Below the pieces are notes generated by a model. It made no database searches, was not told where the DNA came from, and was given only the letters and a program-made list of their open reading frames with translations. DNA of 64,000 nt, taken from positions 31,135,559 to 31,199,558 of the forward strand of contig CM038708.1 in NCBI GenBank assembly GCA_021613375.1, given 5' to 3'. The position numbers and the translations under genes are program-made. Shown piece after piece: positions 1 to 11,500 of the stretch; the first letter of the stretch is position 1, and every line of letters begins with the position of its first letter. The stretch comes from Megaleporinus macrocephalus. Lineage: Eukaryota; Chordata; Actinopteri; Characiformes; Anostomidae.

Positions 1-564
1 GGTGGAACCCTGAGCAGTACAATTTTAGTGCCTGTAGCTGGACCTTAAGACCATTGCTGTATGTTTGAGGGTACCTTGTTTATACCTGTACATTTGTAAA
101 AAAAAAAAAAATACCTGACCATTTTTTTTCCTGACAGTATTGAACCATGGTTTTAGTAACTTTGGTAGGTTCATTAAAATTCCACACAACAAATGTCAAT
201 ATCAAAATTAGTAACATTTAACATTTAAAAACCTATTATGTTTTTATTGGTTTTCCATTTCCTTCAGTGTGTTATGTGTGATTTAGTGTGTTATTAGTGC
301 TTTATGTGTATGTAAATGGTTTAGAAAGTTAAAAAACCAGAACACACCACAAGGAGAACCTCTCCCACCAACCAGCTGACCACTCAGAGCACACTGGGCT
401 CATCAAGAAGGGGGTTTAAAGACATGGGCTCAATCACAGCGTTTTAGACAGATGTACAATAAAAATGATGTGTTTGGGAACACTGAAGCAAGTAATTATA
501 TTTTAGTAGACCCCAAAAATAAAACAGTGAACTTTGAAAATGAGCAGGTGACCTTTAAACCTAC
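1..564. repeat. Intron end with dispersed repeat copy (about 340-555)
   Basis: There is no exon here. About 340-555 holds a dispersed repeat (cues: 'accactcagagcacactggg', 'ttaaagacatgggct', 'gaaaatgagca'). A second copy of the same family lies at about 23340-23535 in the same orientation. The family is a common teleost interspersed sequence, and I cannot assign its class. Confidence 0.6.
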
Positions 565-661
565 CTTGCAGACACATTTGTAGTGAATGACACACAGTCA
601 TTGATGAAAGTTAATGGTGTAGTTCCAGTGATGTCCTCCCACTGAGCTGGCGTTGTTCCAC
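565..661 (-). CDS. ank2: ank2 exon w34: ZU5-C ([14 protein letters not shown]), last in window
   Basis: 97 nt, entering in phase 1 and leaving in phase 2, encoding [18 protein letters not shown] and ending VSFTTNVSA(R). The acceptor is CATATAG and the donor AAG/GTAGGT. No following exon (FWL... in ankyrins) occurs in bases 1-564, so the gene continues off the left edge. Confidence 0.96.
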
Positions 662-3600
662 CTATATGACAGTATATATACAGCAGCTTTAGTAGTGTAC
701 TTTAAAAAGTAGAGATGTTAAACATGTTAAAAGAATAGTTCAGTTAAATAATACTGATAATAACAAGTACACTAAGCAGCTATTAATGGTATGCAAGTGA
801 TATGATGCTTTCTGGTGGCTACTATATTTTGACAGCAACATTACTCACCTGTAATGCTGCATAGTAGTCGGAGTGTTGGCGTATCTCCTCCAAAGCCGTT
901 GAGGACGGGGTCAGTGGAACTCTTGGGGACAGGGATAGTCATGGTGATGGGTTTATGGAACTTCCTTCTACGAGGCTCCAGAGTGACTATAGGACTGAAT
1001 GTAGCTTTGTTTCCTAAGATTTTCCTCACCACGTCCATGTTCACAGGCTGAGCCTAGTCAGGAAATAAGCAAGTGTGATGAGAACTGTAGAATTAAAAGG
1101 TGAAATTACTTAAAATTACTTTTTGTTTCTGAATGCTTCTTTCCAGAAAGGCAATTAAATAATATTTATTATTATCAAAAGAATACTTAAAAGCAGATGC
1201 AAGTAACACAGTGTATTTGTTGAGTAACCTGAATATTACAACTTTCAGTTTTAGATCTCAAATTATTTCCTATTCTGGGCTACAATGCCATATTTCAAAA
1301 GTCAGCCTAACTGAGATTTCAGCCTAAAGAAAAAAAATTAAGAAAAACACTGTGATTCTGTAATTGAAGCCTACTGTGACAAGACACTAGAAGATTAGAG
1401 TTACAGTAATGTCAAATTAAGGGTCAGTTATTTTCACAATCAGTTCTGAGTGGCTGCCCTATTTATATTTAGAGATCACTCCAAAAGCAAAGCGTGTAAT
1501 AGTCTGCGAGGTCACCAGGAATCCAGAGTAACTTCTACTCCTAAAGCACTAAAGACCTCTGTCATAGTGGCTTATGTTAATTTACGTAAGTTCGCCATCA
1601 GAAGAAAACTGAACCACATGGTATGCAGGACAAGGAGAAAGCCACTGATCCAAAAAGGACACTGCAACCTGTCCACAGTTTGCTAAAGATAGCATAAACA
1701 AGCCATGTATGAGGTCACAATGTTTGAGGAAAGGAAAACACTGCATCCCAGAATTAGAACCTTATCTATGAAACATGGTGGCGGCAGTATTACGGGTTGG
1801 GCCTGTTTTGCTACATCAGGGCCAGTATGGCTTGCCAATTCTGAATTATAGCAGCGAATTCTAAAGTAAAGTGTCAGGACATCTGTCCATGAATTGAATC
1901 TCAAGAGAATATGGGTCATGCAGCAAGACAACGATCCTGTAAGGAAACCCACCAACATCCCAGAGTTTCTCTACTTTTTAGGACTTCTGTTTTAGGTCAT
2001 AGTCATGCAGAAATAAATTAGTGCATGTTTATAAAATATGTTACGAAATGTATTTTTGCCATATTGCACAAAAACCAAACGCCAGTAAGCCAACATTAGC
2101 GAGTCAGTGATATAACAGTAGGACAAACACTGAACTGAAAGATTATAATTTTTCCAAACTTGCAAATAATGATCTCTAACTCTATAATAGAAAGAGTTAG
2201 AGATCATAGCTACCTGTAAGCCCACTCGAATGCGTTTCGTGAGTGCTCCCTCTGGAAAAACAGCCTGGACTTGTGGTACCACAGTACTGCTCAAGATCCC
2301 ACCCTCTGGACCAATTAAATTACTATCCTGTTTGATCCGGGACACCACTGCAAAGTACTGCGGGAAGTCTCGGGTGATTATGCGGCAAATGCGCTTTCTC
2401 TCCAGCTCCTCTGGAGGGTCCAGCTCTGAGGAAACAGAGATGAGAGTTTTTAAGTCAAGCTTCCACAGAGAGAAAAACACAGCTGAAAACTGAACTGAGG
2501 AATGATAGTATGAGGAATGGATTCATTAAACTGCATACAGCATATTATTATACTCTTCTGAACTAACAGAACTCCACATTCCAACAAACTCTTCAGATGA
2601 TTATCACATGTCAAGTTTTTTTTGTGTGAAAACTTCACCCTCGTCCATGCCATTGAGGATCTGATTGAGCTCCTCCTCGGTGTATTCACAGTGATGCTCC
2701 TTCCAGCTTTCTCCTGTCTCACTGCGTAGAATCACCAGCTCTCTCTCCTTCCCCCTCAGAGCAGCAAAGTGGGGGATCTCCACAATCACTGGTCTGAAAG
2801 CCCACAAAAAACAATGTCTTATTAAAACAGAACCGCAAAAATGGAGTCCTTGGGGGACTTATCAAGGGTCAGTTTGTGCGTAAATGTGTTACGCTGCATC
2901 TGTTTTTCTGTGTTTCAACATCACTAAGTGAGAGATAAACATAAAAACTAGTCTAGCCATGGGAGATAAGAAAAGTTGGGTCTAGTTTAAAATGAGTCTT
3001 CTATAAATCAAATGGCCATGCCAGACTAGCACATATGAAAGAGGTGCTAAACATTGCCCCCGGTGATCTTCTCACTCTACAGACAGCTATTCCTAATCTA
3101 ACTTACATGATCCATCTCATTAAAGAGCTGAGGAACACGTCAATGAGAGGAAATGTGTTCTGTAAAGGTTGGAATTAAGCTTTGGATCAGGGTAGATCTG
3201 CAGGAGTAGGGTTGGGCGGGCCTGATGTAAAGTGCTCTCCAGAACTATCGGCACTCTTTATAATATGAGAAAAAAATCTTGAAATCTTTTTTTTTTATTT
3301 TAAAAACATAATTATTGGCACCCCTTCATTTAGTAGACCTTGACTCTGCAAAGGCTTTCTTCTAACAAGCCTACCAAAAAGTTTCTAAGCATGGAGGTGG
3401 CATCTAACTAGTTTTGGAGACTTTGGAGAAAATAGATGCAGTCTACTCCTGCAACTGTTCAATTATGAGAAAATCTTCTTCCTCATATAATTATCCTCAT
3501 TGTTTAAGCTAGAAAACTACAGTAAAGTTTAAAACTTCTTAAAAACCTACAACTTTGGTTTAGTATTGGAGATGGGAATTTTTAGATGTTATGAAAAGCT

Positions 3601-6600
3601 GTACTTCTATAATTTTATATCTTGTATCTTTTATGCGTTCTCTGATTTTCCTACTGGATGATGGATGAGGGTGTCTGATCACCATGTCACCTGATATTTA
3701 GACCCCAGTAAACAGGATCACAGGAGCTACTAAAGATCTGTGTATGTTTATCAGATTAAACACGAATGGGACGATTTTGATTATCTTTTGCTCAAACGAA
3801 ATTCCAGGGGTGACAATAATTAAACGTGTTTTGAAAATAAAATAAAAATGATCTTTTTTCATTGAAAAACTAGTATTTACGATTTTTTTTATAATTTCCA
3901 GTATATGATCAAATCAATAAACAACAGCATTTGTAATAGCATCTTTTGCTTATCTTTACCAAGACTGCTGTTAATTCCGGAGGGCACTGTGCGCTATTAT
4001 CATCATTTTGCTTTCATGACTTGTCCAAACTTGTCAAAACTACAACAAAAGTCTTTCATAGAAGTGTAATTTGAGGTTTTTGGAGCTTGTCCAGGGATAA
4101 GATACGTATAGGTGAACAAGAAAAATAGACAGACAGGTCAGGATTAACTTTGACTGATCAAATAACACATATATGTGGATTCTTTGAAAGACTACAAAGC
4201 TTGCCATGCTTTGCACAAGCTCTCGCAGCTTTGTAACAGGTTTAGACACGACTCATGATGCAAGGCCAAGATGAAAAACACAAAAAGACCAATAGAACCC
4301 AAAAAGTACAACAATTCACAATACGCTAACGAGGTCTCACTTTTAACACAAACACACACTGAATCATGGACGGAAAAAGAACAAATCAGAGGATAAAATG
4401 AAAGGACAGAAAGAGAAGAAAAGGGTATGGGACCAGCATCCATGGATTGTTTCATATGCATCACTCCTACCCCAGGAATTTGGTCCCTGGTGGCCCCAGC
4501 TGAAGAATGCGGCTAACCAAACTCTCACCCTCGTTCAGAGGGGGCGGGGCAGTGGGGAGATGGAGTTTACTGTCATCCAATAGAAGCAGTGGAAAAAGAG
4601 AGCACAGATGACAAACAGTTTGGGGTGGAGTCTTCATCTTCGTAACCGTCTTTTTTGTGGTATAGCCTCCCTGACCGAATGTAGCCCACACTTAAATTAT
4701 TTTAAAAATGCTTTGTTTTGTTTTTGTATTCATTTATATTTAAGACGTTGTTTGATCTAAACTAAAGTAGCGTATTCAAGAAGTACTCCAAGATTTTTGG
4801 ACCTAGTCTTGATCCACAGCCAATTGCCACAGACAAAATTTGAACAGCTGCCCACTGGCTTCCAATGTGAGTATGACTCTGGACAACATGTTCTTTTACT
4901 AAGCACAGGGCAATATGCCAAAACCATTGTCTGAGGTAAATGACTGTAAGCTGGCAGGTAAACAATCGTTTGAAGAACAATTCCTTTAAAATAACACACC
5001 TGAATCCACGGAAGAACACGAAAGACTGAACTCAACATTTAGCTAACCACAGTAATCAAAAGAACATATCAAATCAATCATGGAGCGTTCTTGTAAGTGG
5101 GGAGATTTGCTTTGCAGAATGGTTAATCCAAGCTCAGAAATTTCATTAATGCAAGCTGTGAAGCAAACAAAAGTCTCGAGTGTTTCTGCAGAGGTGTTTA
5201 GTTAAGCGTAGGTAAGCAAGAGAAGCGCTATTTTTATCACAGTGAGGAAAGTAGAGGTGAAGACTGAGATTTAGAGCAAAACAACAAAACACGACCAAGT
5301 AAAAGATGATATCTCTTGTATCAATCAAGATCAAAAAGCAGGAGAGGTTGAAATAGATCAGATACATCATATTACAATTACTGTCAAATCTGAAGAGCTT
5401 ACCCAAGGAACTGGGCACCGGAGGGCCCGACCTCAATGAGCCGGCTAGCCAAACCCTCTCCTTCCACCATAGGGGGCATGGTAGCCAGGCGATGGCGTTT
5501 GACCAGGCGACAGGTCACTCGTGTTGGGGCGCTGCACTTCCTGGGTGGAATGATGATCCGCAGGCCGTTGTGACGGCAACCTCGCATTGCACCCCCGCGG
5601 GCATCCACCATGAAGCTGACGAGAAAGCTACAAACAACATGAAAGAGCGCGTCAGTGTTGATTAGAGGACGAACGCTCTGCTGAGGTTTATCTGCATAAA
5701 CTGTCACTGTCTAATCAAAACCTCATGTATCAAAACTGCTGACTTTACAGAACAAAGAAAACATTTAGATTTACTTGTCTCCTTTTAACTTTAAAGCATT
5801 TCTATTGGTTTACTCATAATGACAGAGCAGATGGTATAATGGTCGAGAGGTTTTGAAATGACAATGACAAAATATATTCCCACATTGAAAGTTTAGGAAT
5901 CACTGCCAGCTGCTTAGTGTCCTTGTCTGTTTTTAATTTCTGTGGTGTTTTTCTTCTACATGCAAACACACACACGGTGGCAGACAGTGTGAATGAGAGG
6001 AAGCTCAAAGTGGCTGTGCTTATCTGCACTCACAACACACACCCAGACACTTTTAATGGATATGTTACAGTGAAACAGCACACACACACACACACACACA
6101 CAACAGTGGTAACATTCCCCAGCATGCTTGTCTTGTAATGGCACACCGGAAGGATTATTAAAGGTACCGGATGGAAGAAAAAAAAAACCTTTACAGAAAG
6201 TACGACAGAGTCAGGTGTAGAGGCATAAAGATATTACACTTTCAGAATATCCTGAGAAGTAAATAGCCTGTACAGCACTTAAAACATACCCAGCAAATGT
6301 TGTGAAATAGTATAATTCCACATACTAGCTCCCATTTTTTGAATTATCTAGAGCTATAAATGTCAATTTCTTCATGTGGTTTGACAAGTCACATCATGGA
6401 TTTCCAAGCAAAGGTTGGTTGCATATTTAATATTAAGCTTAATTGTTCATAGAATGTCTGAACATGAGACCAGTTCATTCAAAGTCAATATTATTCTGTT
6501 GTACCTGCTCTAAATTCAAATTCAGCTAAGTAGAGTAATTCTGTCAGCAGTGAACCTTGTTTGTTTAGATGTGATTTAGAACCTGATGAGAGTTATAGTT

Positions 6601-6788
6601 ATAGTTATAACGATAGTCAATAGTTATAACGATAACGAAGTAGAACTAATTGGAACAGAGCCCTGAAAGTTTGTGTGCTTGACTGAATTAAGCATTTTTT
6701 GCTTAGTTTTTTTCTTAGAAATCTCAAGGCATAATTTGCTAGGCCTTAGATTAGTAAATTGGCATGGAGTGATCCACATATATCTATA

Positions 6789-6841
<53 letters not shown>

Positions 6842-8187
6842 TTTTCACAGTAAGTCTTGACTCAAGTACCATTAACAACACTTGTCTAAATCACTTATGT
6901 TTTATAGCCCTTGTGAATTGTGACATTAAATTATGATATCCAAAAGACATAAAGTATGTAAGCTACAGTAATACTGAATTACTTGGTAAACATCAGCATG
7001 ACACTGTTAGTAAAGGGACACGTTACAAAACAGCCAGTGTGTTGAAAATCCTTAATAGCACCCGACAGAGAGAATATAAGATGTGAAAAACAGGCAACGT
7101 ATTTGTTAGTTTGTGGTGAAAGACACATGTTGGTGAAATGATGTCACACACTGTGGTTTTAACCTGCAATGCTTATGGGCAGCTCAGGGCACAAGATAAA
7201 AATTAGATTTGTAACTATTTTACATTTTTTTAATTTATGCTTGAGAGGGCCAAGAGGCAGAGCAGGTGTTGCAGGTATTTCTCCGTTTAATGGAGGTGCA
7301 CACTGAAAAGAGGAAGAGGGTGTAACAGGTCAAATGTCAAAGTACAGCCAGTCACCTGCTGGTGTCATGGTCATGGCACGGAGAGGAACGGCTGGAGAGA
7401 GAACAAAATACCCATCAGACAGACAGAGAGAACCGAGGAAAACAAAGGCAGAGAGGGAAAGAGAGAGTGCAAGAACCCAACGATCAGAATTAAAAAAATA
7501 AAACCTGTTTTCTGATCTGAGAGCTGAGATTTAAAAATAAAACTTGGCAGCTTGGCAAAAGAACTTTGAACTGCTGATCACGCACATAGGCTCCAAAAGA
7601 CACAGCATTAGATACAATGCTGAAAAAAACACTATTTATTTTTATACTGTTTCTGTCGCAGGCTCTTTCTCTCAAGGTCATAAATCAAAGTTGAACAATT
7701 ATAACGCAGCCTGTCTTTACTGAACTAACACAAGATCCTTTTCCTTTAGAAGCCAAGTGCTCACTTTTATTGTACTTTATTATTCAGATGTAATTATGTT
7801 ATTACTTTTTTCTAATCCGTCATTTGGGCAAAAACAAAGATGCCCAAATAACGTTTCATTATATAAAAAACAAAATGTCTCTTCTATTAACAAACAGGCA
7901 GTTTAAACAGGATTTTTTAAGTATGAGTGAGAAATGAATAATATCAAACTACACAATGCTTTTGTTTTCACTGGATCATCATTGTGGATCATAGGACTTG
8001 ATAATGTAAGGTGTCCTGCACCTTACTAGAAATGTAGCCGCAATTCATGAAACACTCAGAACATTGATAAGCATTATGTGATGACACTGAGCAACATACT
8101 CTCAAACAATTCATTTCACTGAAGCAATGGACAAAAAACAACCTGAAGATTTTGTGGGTGGTTTCTGTAGCCAGCTGCATTAACTAG

Positions 8188-8236
<49 letters not shown>

Positions 8237-8557
8237 ACTAGGGCGTTTATTATTCATTCAACATCTGAGTAGAGGAATCTGATGAAGTGTGTGCATTAAA
8301 AGAATATATTTAAAGAATACTTAGTGAAACCTAGTGAAGGACTTCTGATTATCATTTCTTTATCTGTCTAAGTTCTACAACTCAAAATAATCAAATGACT
8401 TTATCTTTCTACAGTGCAGTCAAACACAAGTAAAAAAAAATGGACAGAACTTGTATATGAGAACAGAACAGTCAAGAAACACCAAAAAATGATCACATTT
8501 CCAGTAATGAAAGTATTTAGCCCACAAAATGCTGCGCTGTGATTGCGAGTGACAGCA

Positions 8558-8588
<31 letters not shown>

Positions 8589-11500
8589 CGTACCCAGAGT
8601 GAACAGGACTGGAGGAAAGTGCTATATTGTCCAGATTTTCTGCCCCCCAGCTCAGTCTGTACGAGTCCCTCTCATTGGCAAGAGAAGACACCTGCAAATA
8701 GAAAGGTGCAGTAATCACAGTTAACAGTTTCCAGACGTTACATGTATGTGTCACACATTATTTTAAATAAGTGGCAAAAAAGACACATTATTTTCGTATT
8801 AGGGCCTTTTTTTGCTTCAATCAGACGTTTTTCAAAATGTAGTTTTGATGACATCATTTTCATTACGTAAACACCAGGTTCAGGTCAAAAACTATTTTAA
8901 TGAGGGGGCTACAATCACAGACCCCACAACAGTATTCAATTCAATTCAAGTTTATTTGTAAAGCATTTTTACTATGATGTTGTCACAAAGCAGCTTTACA
9001 GAGTTCTGAAAACAGACAGTTACAACCTATATATCCCCCGGTGAGCAAGCCAGAGGCAACAGTGGCAAGAAAACTCCCTCAGACTGGAGGAAGAAACCTT
9101 GGGAGGAACCATGACTCACAGGGGGAGACCCGTCCTCCTCTGGTCAAACAGTATTTACAGTTTAATAAACTAAATACTAAAGAAAAGAGTCTCTGTTTGG
9201 ATGGCAATAGTATGACAATAGGATAACAATAGTATCACGCAGCGCAGGCAGCTGTGCTTCAGCCCGCACTACTACGAACAGCTGGAGGGTCCAACTAGAA
9301 TAGAATGCTAACATTTTTATTGTGTGTAAGAAAAACCTCTCTAGGGTTTACCTGGTAATTGCGGATTGCATCGTCTCCCATCCCGTCGTGCTTTGGAGAG
9401 TAATAGCCGTGATGAGTGGGTGTGTAGGACCTGTCCGTACTGAAACAACACACAACAACCAATGAGCTAGCAAGAGCTGGTTATAAATCTTATTCTATCT
9501 AGAAGCTCTAGAAGGAAAATAGCAATAATTCAAAGGCACAATCATAATCCACAAACGCATTTGGCCCTCATACCTTTGTAAGCGGCTGTGGGAGGAGGTT
9601 AATCAGAACAGGCTCAAAACAAAGAAGAGAAATCAGCAGCTACATATGCTAGAAGTAATTTTTTATGGTGTTAGTAAATATTTAGTTTTGCTTTAAAGAA
9701 GAAGTCTGAAGAACTGAATGCCTTTAAAAGCTCCCTCACAGAAAGTTACTACATACAGTAAAATATGAATATGGTGCCTAATGATGAAGTTTTGTTTTTT
9801 GTTTCATGATAGTTTCAAGAGCAGAGTTTGATAAAACATTATGGGCTGAGAGCTACGAGCATGGCTTTGTAAGGTAAAACAGTACCCAAAAACACTTTCT
9901 TTAGATTCGTTTTGGATGGTGGAATGATGGAAATGTTATGTAGCTGTAATTTTAAAAGTTTAAGTAGGCCTACATTAATAAGACAGAATAATAGCTGGCA
10001 ATGAGAAAAGTAGCAAAAATGCCTTTTCTTTTTTGGTCTTTCAGAAATAAAAATAGTAATAAAAGTGATTTTAAATATAACTTTGTAGTTTTTCAATCCT
10101 ATGTCATTCAAAAGCAAAATGTATATGATATATTTTTTTGCGTTTTACACTAGTATGTCATGAATTTCAGTGTCATCAAAAATTCAATAATTTTTAAACA
10201 TGGAATAAAAAATTCCATCTGTGGTCATCCATGCTAATTTCCTCAATTTTTACTTAACTAAGCATTTAAAATGTAACAAACACATTCAGAGGAGTTTGAT
10301 AAGTCAGATTTGTTTACACTGATTGTAACAGGTAGGAACCAGAGGCCAGAACCTAAACCACTACAGAACGTAGAAATGTGCCCTCTGTTGGTAAGTACCG
10401 GCATTTTTGTTGGACTCTCCAGCATAAACTCGACTTCAAAGCTATCATTAAACAATGTGCCAGACATCAGGCAACAAATTTCATGTCATACATTTCTGAT
10501 TTTAGAGGCATTAAACTCTTCAGACGTCTGATTCCTCACTCTGTCTGATCTTTACTAATAGCAGTATTTCATATTAAACTAGTAAACCATTCTGTATGAC
10601 TTTATATCAGCCTTTACTATTCAATTATCCTGAAATCCGAGGGTTTGCAGTAAATTCACTTGAGTATAAATAGATTTGTGTGCATCTCGTCATGTATCCT
10701 GATATGTTGTTGCTATGTACCTATCAGATCGTCCACCTTCCAGACTGAACCGCAGGTAATTCATGCCATCCAGGTACTGGCCAGGTAAGGAGTCATCTCC
10801 CAGTTCCCTCAGGTCTTCTGCTCTCAGATACTCTCCTCCATCACCCGTCATAGTGTCATCACCTACAACACAGGCAGAACAGCTATTACAGTTTCAAGTG
10901 TCCTCAAAAAACTGCATACACACAAAAAGTCTCCTCCTATACACACTTTCACACACACATGTGAATGGGGGTTATTGCTCTAAAGCTTAGAGCGTTTAGA
11001 CACTGTGACTGCACACACACACACACACACACACATACACACTAAACTGAAAGCACACACTGTCTGTTTTGGGCCATTAAAGAAGGCCTGCATGTATCAG
11101 CAAAGCTTCTACAACCAAAGCGCTCTACGTAGCTCATAGCTTCAGCAGCTGAGAGCTGAGATAATCAGTAAGAATGGCAGTAAAGCACCACTGCTGCTGT
11201 TGCCATGTGTGACCAGCAGAGGCAGTATTTATGGGATTGGCAGAAAGCAGCAGGAAATACTGACAGTAAATACGAAACATACTGTAGCCTGACAGTTGAG
11301 TTCTGCTGTCAATAGCATACTGGCTGCCTAGAGAGTAGAACAATAATAGATATTTATAAAAGAAAACAGAATACTGATGTAGAGCCACTGCTGCTATCTT
11401 GTCTTATAATTAACTAAATATCTACCAACTAAACCTTAATATTTACTAATGCTCATACCTTACCTTCAACCTAAAACCTAACAGTTTGATAATATTCAAG

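Noticed and set aside
1992..2480. 162-codon minus-strand open frame taken as a single gene
   Set aside because: It is exon w32 plus read-through into both introns; the GT donor at 2213 and AG acceptor before 2425 define the real exon.
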